From positions 1 to 54,708 of the forward strand of contig DUPD01000011.1 of the NCBI GenBank assembly GCA_012838505.1: a stretch of 54,708 nt of DNA, read 5' to 3'. How positions within the stretch are numbered: position 1 is the stretch's first letter; every line of letters starts with the position of its first letter. Source of the DNA: Bacilli bacterium. GTDB taxonomy: Bacteria; Bacillota; Bacilli; Bacillales; Amphibacillaceae. A model generated the notes under the pieces. It was not told the DNA's origin, did no database searches, and saw only the letters and a list, made by a program, of their open reading frames with translations. Below are positions 18,196-27,509 of this stretch, one piece after another. The translations under genes were made by a program, and so were the position numbers.

Positions 18196-19467
18196 TTAAG
18201 CACTTTCTTTTGGTTCTTCCTCAGTTACGATCGTGCCATCTTCTGATAAAAGGATTGGGCGACCGTGATCATTTTCAACTGTTTCTTTTGTGATGATACA
18301 TTTTCCAACATCAGTACGTGACGGTAATTCGAACATCACATCTAACATGATTGTTTCAATGATTGATCGTAAGCCACGTGCACCTGTTTTTCGCTCTATT
18401 GCTTTTTCAGCAATCGCTTCTAATGCATCTTCTTCAAATTCCAATTCAACATTATCCATCTGGAATAGACGTTGATACTGTTTAACTAGCGCATTTTTTG
18501 GTTTCGTTAAAATTTGAATTAACGCCTCTTGATCAAGCGGCTCTAGACTAGCGATAATCGGTAAACGACCAATGAATTCAGGAATAAGACCGAATTTCAA
18601 TAGATCTTCTGGCAATACCTTTTGGAGTAATTCCGCTTTTGTCAGTTCGCTTTCAGATGACTCCGCGTCAAATCCAATTACCTTTTTACCTAAACGACTT
18701 TTAACAATTTGGTCAATCCCATCAAATGCTCCGCCGACGATGAATAAAATATTCGTTGTGTCAATTTGGATGAACTCTTGATGTGGATGCTTACGTCCAC
18801 CTTGTGGCGGCACACTTGCTGTTGTTCCCTCAAGAATTTTCAAGAGCGCTTGTTGTACCCCTTCACCCGAGACATCTCTTGTAATTGATGGATTTTCAGA
18901 CTTACGAGCAACCTTATCGATTTCATCAATGTAAATGATGCCTTTTTCAGCTTTTTCAACATCATAGTCAGCAGATTGAATTAACTTTAATAAAATATTT
19001 TCGACATCTTCTCCAACATAACCTGCTTCTGTTAAAGAAGTAGCATCTGCAATCGCAAATGGTACATTTAAAATACGTGCTAATGTTTGAGCAAGTAATG
19101 TTTTCCCACTACCTGTTGGTCCAATCATCGCAATATTACTTTTCGCCAATTCGACGTCATCATTATGATCCATCGTATTGATTCGCTTATAATGATTGTA
19201 AACGGCAACTGACAAGCTCTTCTTTGCTTTATTTTGGCCAATCACATAATCATTTAAAATATCTGCAATTTCTTGTGGCTTTGGCACATCAGTGAATTCA
19301 AGCTCAAGATTTGGTCCAAGCTCTTCTTCAACAATTTCAGCACAGAGTTCAATACACTCATCACATATATATACACCAGGTCCAGCCACTAATTTACGAA
19401 CTTGTTCCTGTGTTTTACCGCAAAATGAACATTTTAATTGCCCTTTTTCATCACCATATTTATACAA
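18196..19467 (-). CDS. clpX: ClpX, ATPase subunit of the ClpXP protease
   Basis: A 423-residue unfoldase of normal length. The N-terminal zinc domain has CSFCGK and CDEC at about residues 15-37; Walker A GPTGSGKT is near 118, Walker B IIYIDEID near 180, and the sensor and arginine-finger regions follow. An IGF loop for ClpP docking is visible as KKVIGFDAE near 268. It feeds tagged proteins to ClpP. It lies between tig and lon as in other Bacillaceae. Confidence 0.98.
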   Translation of the reverse strand: MYKYGDEKGQLKCSFCGKTQEQVRKLVAGPGVYICDECIELCAEIVEEELGPNLELEFTDVPKPQEIADILNDYVIGQNKAKKSLSVAVYNHYKRINTMDHNDDVELAKSNIAMIGPTGSGKTLLAQTLARILNVPFAIADATSLTEAGYVGEDVENILLKLIQSADYDVEKAEKGIIYIDEIDKVARKSENPSITRDVSGEGVQQALLKILEGTTASVPPQGGRKHPHQEFIQIDTTNILFIVGGAFDGIDQIVKSRLGKKVIGFDAESSESELTKAELLQKVLPEDLLKFGLIPEFIGRLPIIASLEPLDQEALIQILTKPKNALVKQYQRLFQMDNVELEFEEDALEAIAEKAIERKTGARGLRSIIETIMLDVMFELPSRTDVGKCIITKETVENDHGRPILLSEDGTIVTEEEPKESA

Positions 19468-19717
19468 ATTCCTTCACCTCTCTATGAGAAACTTACCTTT
19501 ATCTTATCAATTGTATGAATTAAGCAAATTGTTGCTTATGGATTTATCATAACAAATTCCAAATTAGATTCAAAACAATTGCTCTTATCATTCCTGTTTT
19601 AGTCTTGCCCATTTGGCAAAACATTAAACGAATTTAACAGAGTCTGTGTATGATATCATATGTATTAATAAAAACGTAGTGAAAAGCATTGCTCTCACTT
19701 ATGTAAAAAAGATGATT

Positions 19718-19753
19718 AGAGAAAACAAGGTGAGCTTGCCCCTTGTTTTCTCT
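19718..19753 (-). terminator. Terminator after tig
   Basis: The 13-bp stem AGAGAAAACAAGG/CCTTGTTTTCTCT has a ten-base loop. There is only a weak U-run. Confidence 0.7.
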
Positions 19754-19765
19754 TTTAATGACTGA

Positions 19766-21052
19766 TTATTTTACTTTACTATGTTCAACTAAGAAGTCAA
19801 TTGCTTTCGAGAACTTCAAATCTTCTTTTAACATGTCTGTATTTCCACCGAGCATTTGTTTCAGTTGCTCAATTTCCATATTGTACATCTTAGACATTGA
19901 TTCGAATTCCTTTTCAAGATCCTCATCAGATACTTCTAAGCCTTCTTGCTCGTAAATAGCTTCTAAAACAAGGTTTGTTTGAACACGCTTGCCTGCATCT
20001 TCACGCATTTGTTCTTTTAGCTCATCTTGACCTTGACCTGAGAATTGTGAATACATTTCAAGTGTCATTCCTTGTTGTTGTAAGCGTTGCTCGAATTCGC
20101 TAACCATACGCTCAAGTTCATTTTCGATCATCACTTCTGGAATATCGATTTCTGCATTTTCAGAAGCTTGATTAATGAGTGATTCACGTTTAGCATTATC
20201 TGCACTTGTTTTCTTTTGCTCTTCTAAACGCTCTTTTGTTTTTTCTGTTAGTTCAGCTAAAGTTTCAACATCTTCATCAACATCTTTTGCGAACTCATCA
20301 TCTAATTCAGGTAATTCTTTCGCTTTGATTTCATGAATTTTAACTTTGAAAGTTGCTTCTTTTCCGGCAAGATCTTCTGCATGATAATCTTCTGGGAACG
20401 TTACATTCACTTCAGTATCAGCATCGTTTTCCTTACCAATTAACTGCTCTTCAAAACCTGGAATAAACGAACCTGAACCGATTTCAAGTGTGTGGTTTTT
20501 TCCTGTTCCACCTTCAAATGCTTCATCACCGATAAAGCCTTCAAAGTCGATTACTACAGTATCACCATCTTCAACTGCGCCGTCTTCTTTAACGACAAGC
20601 TCTGCTAAACGTTGACGTTGGTTTTCAATATCTTCATTTACTTCTTCTTCTGTAACTGTAATGTCTTCTTCTTCAATCTCAAGACCTTTGTAGTCACCTA
20701 ATTTAACTTCCGGTTTTACTGTCACTTCTGCAGTAAAGATAAGTGGCTCGCCTTTTTCAATTTGAGTAATATCTACATCTGGTTGGTCCACAGGTGAAAT
20801 ACCCGTTTCTTCAACAGCTGCAGTGTACGCCTCTGGTAAAACAATATCTACTGCATCTTGGTATAATGACTCCACACCAAAACGTTGTTCGAATAAACCA
20901 CGTGGTACTTTACCTTTACGGAATCCAGGTAGTTGTACATCCTTAACAACTTTTTTAAATGCCTGGTCTAATGCATCATTAAACTTTGCAGCTTCGACCT
21001 CTACAGTAAGGGTACCTACATTACCCTCTTTTTTCTCCCATTTTGCTGTCAT
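19766..21052 (-). CDS. tig: Trigger factor (ribosome-bound chaperone, peptidyl-prolyl isomerase)
   Basis: A 428-residue protein with the three expected domains: N-terminal ribosome-binding domain with the signature [11 protein letters not shown] (about residue 37), a central FKBP domain (about 160-245, [16 protein letters not shown]...), and a C-terminal helical chaperone domain. It holds nascent chains at the exit tunnel. The start at 21052 ([10 protein letters not shown]) has GGAGG upstream; five further in-frame codons upstream are unlikely to be translated. Composition is strongly acidic. Confidence 0.98.
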   Translation of the reverse strand: MTAKWEKKEGNVGTLTVEVEAAKFNDALDQAFKKVVKDVQLPGFRKGKVPRGLFEQRFGVESLYQDAVDIVLPEAYTAAVEETGISPVDQPDVDITQIEKGEPLIFTAEVTVKPEVKLGDYKGLEIEEEDITVTEEEVNEDIENQRQRLAELVVKEDGAVEDGDTVVIDFEGFIGDEAFEGGTGKNHTLEIGSGSFIPGFEEQLIGKENDADTEVNVTFPEDYHAEDLAGKEATFKVKIHEIKAKELPELDDEFAKDVDEDVETLAELTEKTKERLEEQKKTSADNAKRESLINQASENAEIDIPEVMIENELERMVSEFEQRLQQQGMTLEMYSQFSGQGQDELKEQMREDAGKRVQTNLVLEAIYEQEGLEVSDEDLEKEFESMSKMYNMEIEQLKQMLGGNTDMLKEDLKFSKAIDFLVEHSKVK

Positions 21053-21223
21053 ACTAATTCCCTCCATTAATACATAAATAAATTCTATTTGCCGTTCATT
21101 CTTGATTCTCCAAATTGATTCGATTCCGAACGCAAATTACAACCATTCTATTATAACACAAACATACACCGATTCAACAATTAGAATTAACGAATTCTCG
21201 GACCGATCAGAGCCTAAATTCAA

Positions 21224-22210
21224 TCACTCTTCCATAATCGAAAAGTAGACTTTTTCTAATTCAATAATTTGATTAACCGTCGTGAGTAATTCCTTTGAAT
21301 AATGCTCTTCGTTTAGCTTTGACTTTGTCTCAAACGAATTCTCAACAATTGCGATCATTGCACTTATGATTCGATCAAGATCAGACAATGGTGGAGTCAG
21401 CGGATATAAAACGTAAAAAAATCGATCAATTAGTTGTTCGCATAATTGATACAGCGTTGGGTTTTGTTGTTCATAATCCTCCATAGCTTCCGTCAATGCC
21501 AGCCGAAATGGATGATCATTTTTAAACGGAAATGTCTTTGGATTAATTTCAATCTCGGTACCGAATTTAATGACTTTAAATTCCTGATCAATTAATTTCG
21601 CCTGCAACAAGCCGACAATTACGGTTTTAATGATTGGATTAACTTTTTCATCGACCAGCATTTCTTCAAACAAAGTTATGTATGGTGTGACATCAGCATT
21701 TTGCAAATGGTTAACCAAGTGCCATTGCGCTAAATTGTCATTTGCCTCAAATGCATCAATTAATTCTCGCTTAGTAATTTTTTCTTCTTGTTCAATTTGC
21801 TCATTGACGAGTGGTTGATTAACATCGTAAAGTTTCTCAAATTGACTTCTTAAGATCGATGGTATTTCTTCAGAGCTAAGCGCATTCTTTAAAACTTTAG
21901 CAACATCTTTATGTTTATGAAATTGAAATAACAACGTTGCGTAAATATTTATGTATGAAAAATAGTGTTCATCCTTGCGTGCGATTAATTCCTCACATAA
22001 TTGCTCAGCCTCATCTTGTCGACCTAACTCAATTAAACTTGTAAGTTTACCTAATACTATCGCTTGATCGTTGACCCCATAGCTCAGCAACTGATCAAAG
22101 TAGTCAATTGCCTGAACAAAGTTCTTCTCATGCATCGCATGAAATCCACTTTGTTCAAGTCTTTCACGTTGTTTGGGAAATAAGACAATATTACTGTGCT
22201 GTTCCTGCAT
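21224..22210 (-). CDS. ysoA: TPR-like protein YsoA
   Basis: A protein of about 328 residues made of helical repeats (FVQAIDYFDQLLSYG, DEAEQLCEELIARKD), consistent with tetratricopeptide repeats in the N-terminal half. There is no signal peptide or enzyme motif. Its place upstream of tig matches B. subtilis ysoA, whose function is not known to me. Two adjacent ATGs exist; the second, at 22210, has the better distance from AGGAGG. In B. subtilis the leucine operon precedes it; here it is preceded by the divergent sspH. Confidence 0.75.
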   Translation of the reverse strand: MQEQHSNIVLFPKQRERLEQSGFHAMHEKNFVQAIDYFDQLLSYGVNDQAIVLGKLTSLIELGRQDEAEQLCEELIARKDEHYFSYINIYATLLFQFHKHKDVAKVLKNALSSEEIPSILRSQFEKLYDVNQPLVNEQIEQEEKITKRELIDAFEANDNLAQWHLVNHLQNADVTPYITLFEEMLVDEKVNPIIKTVIVGLLQAKLIDQEFKVIKFGTEIEINPKTFPFKNDHPFRLALTEAMEDYEQQNPTLYQLCEQLIDRFFYVLYPLTPPLSDLDRIISAMIAIVENSFETKSKLNEEHYSKELLTTVNQIIELEKVYFSIMEE

Positions 22211-22503
22211 CATATCCCTCCTTTATAGTTAGTCTCAAATGGATTATTTATTTATTATTCCCTATTTACTTCGAGTTCAAACCATTTGCAACTTTGGTAC
22301 ATGCTCGATGAACATTATTATGTCAGTTACACTTCTATTAGGTGTTGTTTGAATTATTTATTGGAAAATTCTCTCGATTGATCTAGATACATTATTATAG
22401 CCTATTCCACTTAATTTCTGCAAATACCAAAATCATAATTTAAAGTATGTTTTACGGTCGCTTGTCAATATTAAGACTGATTAAAAGATAAGGAGTTGAA
22501 AAA

Positions 22504-22683
22504 ATGGATGCTGCCCGCGCACAACAAATCGTTATGATTCCCGATATAGTACACGTTACTTTTCAAGGTCAAAAAGTTTTTATCGAACACGTTGACGAAG
22601 ACCAAATGTTAGCAACAATCCACCCATTAGACAACCCTGAAGAAAAATTAAGTGTTTCTGTCGACCAATTAGTTGAACATTAA
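22504..22683 (+). CDS. sspH: Small acid-soluble spore protein H
   Basis: A 59-residue protein: MDAARAQQIVMIPDIVHVTF, a middle IEHVDEDQMLATIHPLDNPEE and the end VSVDQLVEH. This is the SspH family pattern (start M-x-x-x-RA-x-x-I, then HVDE and PLDNPE). AAGGAG lies 7 bases before the ATG. SspH is a minor protein packed in the spore core and made in the forespore under sigma-G; I could not pick out a convincing sigma-G promoter. It is convergent with the NERD gene. Confidence 0.9.
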   Translation: MDAARAQQIVMIPDIVHVTFQGQKVFIEHVDEDQMLATIHPLDNPEEKLSVSVDQLVEH

Positions 22684-22764
22684 CTTTAAGTTTTATCTTC
22701 TAGCGCTTGGGTGAGTTTTTTGTGTGCGATCGCGTAGCTTTGGTACAAAGCCTGGATCATGATC

Positions 22765-22797
22765 GATCTACCTCTAGGAGATGAGGTAGATCTTTTT
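22765..22797 (+). terminator. Terminator after sspH
   Basis: The stem GATCTACCTC/GAGGTAGATC has an eight-base loop and is followed by five Ts. Confidence 0.85.
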
Positions 22798-22866
22798 GAT
22801 TGTTGTCTGTCTAAGGGTCTTTATGAATAATACCTGACGAATTGTTGTTAATCATTGGATATCAAT

Positions 22867-23404
22867 GAGATCTCTGATAATTAGTACCTATTCGTTAGAG
22901 ATCACACCGAGACAGAGGACGATCTCTGACGATTAGCTCTTATTCGTTAGAGATCACAACCTGACAGAGGGCGATTTCTGACGATTAACCCCTATTCGTT
23001 AGAGATCACAACCTGACAGCGGACGATTTCTGACGATTAGCTCCTATTCGTTAGAGATCACACCGAGACAGAGGGCGATTTCTGACGATTAGCTCCTATT
23101 CGTTAGAGATCACAACCTGACAGAGGACGATTTCTGACGATTAGCTCTTATTCGTTAGAGATCACACCGAGACAGAGGGCGATTTCTGACGATTAGCTCC
23201 TATTCGTTAGAGATCACACCGAGACAGAGGACGATTTCTGACGATTAGCTCTTATTCGTTAGAGATCACAACCTGACAGAGGGCGATTTCTGACGATTAG
23301 CTCCTATTCGTTAGAGATCACAACCTGACAGAGGACGATTTCTGACGATTAGCTCCTATTCGTTAGAGATCACACCGAGACAGAGGACGATCTCTGACGA
23401 TTAG
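22867..23404 (-). repeat. 52-bp tandem palindrome array 2 (ten and a half units)
   Basis: CGTTAGAGATC starts at 22893, 22945, 22997, 23049, 23101, 23153, 23205, 23257, 23309 and 23361, an exact 52-bp period. It is the reverse orientation of arrays 1 and 3. The hairpin is GATTTCTGACG / CGTTAGAGATC with the inner ATTAG-CTC-CTATT. Two spacer types are mixed along the array: ACACCGAGACAGAGG and ACAACCTGACAGAGG. The low-coordinate end is degenerate and runs into TTGATATCCAAT on the minus strand. It lies between the 3' ends of sspH and the NERD gene. Confidence 0.96.
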
Positions 23405-23509
23405 ATTAACTTTCATTAAAGTGCAGAAGATTTTCCCGTGCGATGGCTAACGATAGTTTTTCATAGGATTTATAGTTATAAAAGTATTTTCTATTTATAG
23501 TGTTCTACT

Positions 23510-24433
23510 TTAATCAGGCTTAGATTTCTCAACGTAGTATGAAGACCTACCTTGTGATATTAAATCATATTTTTGGTTTAATACTCTTCGTATTACATCC
23601 ATTGTAGCTACTCCTCCACACCAATTATATATATATTTAGATGTAATCTTTTTGTCTGGAAAAAGAAATTTAAACTCATCAATATTGCTTGAAATTTTAT
23701 TTGTAGTTAAATCTATCTTTTTGCACTTTAGGCAAATTAACCTTTTTTGATTATACCTCCGCATAAACCCATAACATTCACTACAAAGGATCCCTTTTTT
23801 CATTTGATCAAGTTGATAGGTAAATTGGATTTGATGGCGGTTTTCTTTTAGTCTGTCTTGTAAAAGTTGGTTGGCGATTCTTTGGTGCATGTGACTAAGA
23901 TTGCAAGGTTCAGCCTTCAATTTTTCAATAAAACGGTTCAATTGGCTGGGGAAGATAATTTCTGGTGTTCGCGGTGCTTGGTAAAGGGTAAATTCTGGAT
24001 TAACAAAAATGAGGTACGCACAAATATTAAGGTTTATCCCTATAATTTGAAGTAACTTTCGGAGTAGTGATGTGCAGCGTAACAACTGATGTTGAGGATT
24101 TTTAATTTCAGTTCCTTGCGCAGTCTTCCAAACGCCACCTTCGATGTAGTGGTCACCATCGTTATTTTTTACATCAAGTAAATACAATTTTTCCTGAAAA
24201 ATCAACAGTGTGTCAATTTGAAAAGTGGTGTGGTTCACCTCGTACGTTAAATCTCTTAAAATCAACACTTGATCGGGCAAAACTTCTAAACGCTTGTCCA
24301 ACCAGCATTCCCCTTCAAACCCCTTTTCCAAATGCCAATAGTATTGGCGTTCTTTTTTTGATAATGTTGTTCGGACATTGAGCGACCGGAGTGTTCGTAA
24401 CTCATTTGATGCGGTTCGTTCATTCAGAAACAT
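23510..24433 (-). CDS. NERD-domain protein with zinc-ribbon-like motif
   Basis: A 307-residue protein. Residues about 35-150 match a nuclease-related domain: KGFEGECWLDKRL, then FQIDTLLIF and LYLLDVKN, which give the E...D...DVK pattern of restriction-like nucleases. A CSEC/CLKC pair near residues 215-235 suggests a zinc ribbon. The C-terminus (about 245-300) is a small basic domain, possibly DNA-binding. The role is unknown; such proteins are common in Bacillaceae. The gene stands alone between a repeat array and the tRNAs. Confidence 0.75.
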   Translation of the reverse strand: MFLNERTASNELRTLRSLNVRTTLSKKERQYYWHLEKGFEGECWLDKRLEVLPDQVLILRDLTYEVNHTTFQIDTLLIFQEKLYLLDVKNNDGDHYIEGGVWKTAQGTEIKNPQHQLLRCTSLLRKLLQIIGINLNICAYLIFVNPEFTLYQAPRTPEIIFPSQLNRFIEKLKAEPCNLSHMHQRIANQLLQDRLKENRHQIQFTYQLDQMKKGILCSECYGFMRRYNQKRLICLKCKKIDLTTNKISSNIDEFKFLFPDKKITSKYIYNWCGGVATMDVIRRVLNQKYDLISQGRSSYYVEKSKPD

Positions 24434-24711
24434 AGCCGACTTCCTCTCTCCTTTTAAAATAGCATATGTTATTTTCCCTAGAGTTTCAAACTCTCGAAAT
24501 GACTAATCTCACTGATTTTCAGCCTGATTTATCTAATTTAATTTAAAAAATTAAAACAATCAGAGTGTTTTCAAAACGGAATTGGATTTTTGATCTTTTT
24601 GCCGCTTACAATTACCTTTTAAAAATTAATCAAAAATCGATTGACAATACTCTGAAAAATGCTTATAATAAATCTTGTCCGTTAAAATGGACTAACAAAA
24701 TTAGATTTTAT

Positions 24712-24785
24712 GCGGGTGTAGTTTAGTGGTAAAACCTCAGCCTTCCAAGCTGATGACGAGAGTTCGATTCTCTTCACCCGCTCCA
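24712..24785 (+). tRNA. tRNA-Gly (anticodon TCC)
   Basis: The acceptor stem GCGGGTG/CACCCGC, D-arm GTTTAGTGGTAAAAC, anticodon stem TCAGC/GCTGA with loop CTTCCAA, and T-arm GAGAGTTCGATTCTCTT all fold. The CCA end is encoded. It forms a pair with the next tRNA. Confidence 0.97.
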
Positions 24786-24791
24786 AAATAT

Positions 24792-24865
24792 GTCCCAGTA
24801 GCTCAGCTGGATAGAGCAACGGCCTTCTAAGCCGTAGGTCGGGCGTTCGAATCGCTCCTGGGACG
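24792..24865 (+). tRNA. tRNA-Arg (anticodon TCT)
   Basis: The acceptor GTCCCAG/CTGGGAC, D-arm GCTCAGCTGGATAGAGC, anticodon stem ACGGC/GCCGT with loop CTTCTAA, and T-loop TTCGAAT are all present. CCA is not encoded. Confidence 0.97.
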
Positions 24866-24868
24866 CTC

Positions 24869-24906
24869 AAAAACCCTTACAACATCAACGTTGACAAGGG
24901 TTTTTT
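24869..24906 (+). terminator. Terminator after the tRNA pair
   Basis: AAAAACCCTT pairs with AAGGGTTTTT around an inner CAACG-containing loop, and a T-run ends the structure. Confidence 0.85.
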
Positions 24907-24931
24907 ACTCTCTTAAAAATGACCAAATTAC

Positions 24932-25195
24932 TCAACCTTCATCTCTATTCTTCACTTGCTTATACAACTGATTGCTAAAAACCGCTGCCCCACTTACTAA
25001 AATCCCCTGAATCACACTATCAAAACTGAATCCGATCATCCCAACAGCAAAAACAATTCCAAAGCCAAGTAAGATATAAGGAATTAACCAATCTTCAATC
25101 CTCGGCGTGTCCTTAATTATTTTCCCTAAAATCATCAGAGCAGGAATAATCACAAGTGCATCTTCAATTAAATAATCTTTCAAATATTCAACCAT
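24932..25195 (-). CDS. Phage-type holin family protein
   Basis: An 87-residue protein starting MVEYLKDYLIEDALVIIPALMILG, with three hydrophobic segments and the motif IKDTPRIEDWLIPYILLGFGI typical of Phi29-like holins (Phage_holin_5_2). This ATG has AGGGGAG about 9 bases upstream. A longer frame begins with GTG at 25276, but that start lies inside the tail of a terminator and has no ribosome site. No amidase or other phage gene is adjacent, so it may be a relic or a domesticated gene. Confidence 0.65.
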   Translation of the reverse strand: MVEYLKDYLIEDALVIIPALMILGKIIKDTPRIEDWLIPYILLGFGIVFAVGMIGFSFDSVIQGILVSGAAVFSNQLYKQVKNRDEG

Positions 25196-25276
25196 CTGCC
25201 TCAACTCCCCTAACCTCATCATACGTGACAGGGCTTGTTCCAATGACTCTTTAATGTCGTTAAAAATTTCCTTCAC

Positions 25277-25307
25277 AAAAAAAAGCTAAGGCACTCGACC
25301 TTAGCTT
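25277..25307 (-). terminator. Terminator after ysnB region
   Basis: The stem AAGCTAAGG/CCTTAGCTT has a seven-base loop and is followed by eight Ts on the minus strand. Confidence 0.9.
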
Positions 25308-25346
25308 CTACGAAATATTCAAATATATTTACCTATTCATTCTAGC

Positions 25347-25457
25347 TCACAGAATATAAGTTATCACAAACCACAGAATCCCGAAGAAAATAATTAGAAT
25401 TGTTGCATATTTAATAAATGCAACACCAACTCTACTTGGATCGGATTTTGTTCCTGA
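25347..25457 (-). pseudogene. Possible start-less remnant of a small membrane protein
   Basis: The open frame encodes SDPSRVGVAFIKYATILI, a strongly hydrophobic helix, and ends in VITYIL. A small cytosolic tail followed by one membrane segment looks like a real tail-anchored protein, but no start codon or ribosome site is in frame; a TAA blocks the frame upstream. It may be decayed or chance. Confidence 0.25.
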
Positions 25458-25521
25458 TTATTGATTACCCCGCAAACTTATTGATCAAACATCAGTACGT
25501 CAGGATCCAACGTCAAAAAAA

Positions 25522-26040
25522 TCAAGCTAAGATCGTTGAAAACGCCAATTCTTGCACTTCTTCTCCAATCAGTCGATAAAAATGGACATCATACTTACCT
25601 TGATCATCCCATTCCAAAATCGCGTACGTCTCTTCACGACGATCGCGTGGTGATTGAATACTACCTGGATTAATTACCAATTGACTTCCCATTTGAGTTG
25701 CACCAGCGCGGTGTGAATGACCATGACAAATAATCTTTGCGCCCAGTTCACTAGCGCGATATGTAATCGGTTCTAACGACAAATTAATATTGTGCATATG
25801 CCCGTGTGCAACAAAAAAAGTCGTGCCATTCTGATCAAAAACTAATTCATTAGGAAACTCAGGATCAAAATCTGTATTACCACCCACTCGTTTAAAACCT
25901 TGAATCGTCTCATGATTATAATCTAACTCCGAATCACCACAATGAATCATTAGATCAACTTCATCCATGTGGCGCGTTCTGATCGCTAATAACTCAAGCA
26001 TCATCCCATGACTATCACTAACAATTAAAGCTTTCGGCAT
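25522..26040 (-). CDS. ysnB: YfcE/YsnB-family metallophosphoesterase
   Basis: A 172-residue calcineurin-like phosphodiesterase. Metal ligands are visible in order: SDSHG near residue 8, HCGDSE near 34, GGNTDFD near 52, AHGH near 77, and CHGHSHRAG near 105, followed by NPGS. It probably hydrolyses phosphodiesters or nucleotides with manganese; its physiological substrate is unknown. The ATG at 26040 has GGAGG at 9 bases; it starts two bases after the rdgB stop, and a longer in-frame start inside rdgB is unlikely. Confidence 0.9.
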   Translation of the reverse strand: MPKALIVSDSHGMMLELLAIRTRHMDEVDLMIHCGDSELDYNHETIQGFKRVGGNTDFDPEFPNELVFDQNGTTFFVAHGHMHNINLSLEPITYRASELGAKIICHGHSHRAGATQMGSQLVINPGSIQSPRDRREETYAILEWDDQGKYDVHFYRLIGEEVQELAFSTILA

Positions 26041-26042
26041 CA

Positions 26043-26651
26043 CTAAAAACCTCCTTTCCCTTCTGATTTCAACCATTCCGCTAATGCCACCAAAGCACGC
26101 CCGCGATGACTAATCTGCGCCTTTTCAGCAACTGACAATTGTGCCATCGTCCGATCATAACCATCTGGCTTAAACAACGGATCATAACCAAAACCATTTT
26201 CACCAACAGGCTCCTCGACAATCACACCACTACATCGACCAAACTTAACAACCGTCTCTTCACCTGGAACCGCAAAAGCCAACGCACAAATAAACGTTGC
26301 CGTTCGCTCGCTCAATGGCACACCCTCTAGCTCGCTCAACAATTTATCATTGTTACGCTGATCGTCCTGATCGATTCCCGCATAGCGCGCCGAATAAACA
26401 CCCGGCCGCCCATCCAAATAATCAACCGACAAACCAGAATCATCCGCCAAAACAGGGATATTCAATTTTTCAGCAATTCCTTCAGCTTTTAGAATTGCAT
26501 TTTCTGAAAAAGTTTCTCCCGTTTCTTCTATATCATCAATCGAAGCATCAAGATCCAGCAAAGAGATCACCTCAATTTTGTCCCGATCGAAAATCGCTTT
26601 AAAATCAGCAACTTTGCCTTTATTTTTTGTCGCAACTAAAATTTTTTTCAT
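26043..26651 (-). CDS. rdgB: XTP/dITP diphosphatase (RdgB/HAM1)
   Basis: A 202-residue house-cleaning pyrophosphatase that removes deaminated purine nucleotides from the pool. The nucleotide-binding SerThr-x-N-x-GK motif is seen in VATKNKGKV at the start, and the metal site includes [25 protein letters not shown] near residues 70-90. The C-terminal FGYDPLF and SHRG motifs are both present. It overlaps the end of rph by 4 bases and is followed directly by ysnB, as in B. subtilis. Confidence 0.96.
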   Translation of the reverse strand: MKKILVATKNKGKVADFKAIFDRDKIEVISLLDLDASIDDIEETGETFSENAILKAEGIAEKLNIPVLADDSGLSVDYLDGRPGVYSARYAGIDQDDQRNNDKLLSELEGVPLSERTATFICALAFAVPGEETVVKFGRCSGVIVEEPVGENGFGYDPLFKPDGYDRTMAQLSVAEKAQISHRGRALVALAEWLKSEGKGGF

Positions 26652-27403
26652 GATTCGTCCTCTTTTTTTACGATCAATTCAGCTAAGTCGCCTAAGACAT
26701 TTTTTTGGAGTTCAAAAATTTCCTCAATCCCTTTTTTACCTAATTCAAGCATCTCCTGCAACTCATCATATGAAAAACTTGCTTCCTCACCTGTTCCTTG
26801 GAGTTCAACAAACTCATGATTACCCGTCATCACGATGTTCATATCAACTTTAGCTTCTGCATCTTCAACATATTCTAAGTCTAGCACAGCTTCACCGGTC
26901 GGTAAGATCCCCACCGAAATGGCAGCTAAATAATCTGTAATCGGCATCTCTGCAATCGCTTTTTGCTCAATTAATTTTCCTAAAGCAAGTACAACCGCAA
27001 CAAACGCACCTGTAATCGATGCTGTTCGTGTTCCGCCATCTGCTTGAATCACATCACAGTCAACCCAAATCGTCCGCTCTCCAATTTTATCTAAATTAAC
27101 AACTGCCCTTAAGGCACGCCCGATTAAACGCTGAATTTCCATCGTTCGACCAGAAACTTTTCCACGTGAAGATTCTCTAATATTTCTCTGCTCAGTTGCT
27201 CGTGGAAGCATCGCATATTCTGCAGTGATCCAACCCTTCCCCTGCCCACGTAAAAATGGCGGCACTCGTTCCTCGATACTCGCATTACAAATAACCTTCG
27301 TCCCACCGATTGTAATTAAAACAGAACCCTCCGGATGGGTAATAAATTCTGTATTGATCGTAATTGGTCGTAATTCATCAAACTTTCGCTCATTTGGTCT
27401 CAT
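26648..27403 (-). CDS. rph: Ribonuclease PH
   Basis: A 251-residue phosphate-dependent 3'-5' exoribonuclease that trims tRNA ends. Typical motifs are [14 protein letters not shown] at the start, [14 protein letters not shown] near residue 58, RSLRAV-type [11 protein letters not shown] near 92, and [22 protein letters not shown] near 115. Length fits the family. It is the first gene after the gerM terminator in the order rph-rdgB-ysnB. Confidence 0.97.
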   Translation of the reverse strand: MRPNERKFDELRPITINTEFITHPEGSVLITIGGTKVICNASIEERVPPFLRGQGKGWITAEYAMLPRATEQRNIRESSRGKVSGRTMEIQRLIGRALRAVVNLDKIGERTIWVDCDVIQADGGTRTASITGAFVAVVLALGKLIEQKAIAEMPITDYLAAISVGILPTGEAVLDLEYVEDAEAKVDMNIVMTGNHEFVELQGTGEEASFSYDELQEMLELGKKGIEEIFELQKNVLGDLAELIVKKEDES

Positions 27404-27483
27404 TAAATTATCCTCCTATTCAAAACAATCGTACCATATTTTAAGCTCAATCGTTACTTTCATTCTAAATTTTTAAAAAAGGT

Positions 27484-27509
27484 TAAAAAAAAAGCTGATA
27501 AATCAGCTT
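27484..27509 (-). terminator. Terminator after gerM
   Basis: The stem AAGCTGA/TCAGCTT with a TTTA loop is followed by nine or more Ts on the minus strand, and overlaps the last two bases of gerM. Confidence 0.88.

Noticed and set aside
22867-23404. CRISPR array
   Set aside because: The geometry of repeat plus spacer is suggestive, but the 17-nt spacers are shared between units, the unit is an extended palindrome, and no cas genes are present.
24682-24870. 62-codon frame antisense to the two tRNAs
   Set aside because: It is the complement of tRNA-Gly and tRNA-Arg; such frames are a well-known annotation artefact.
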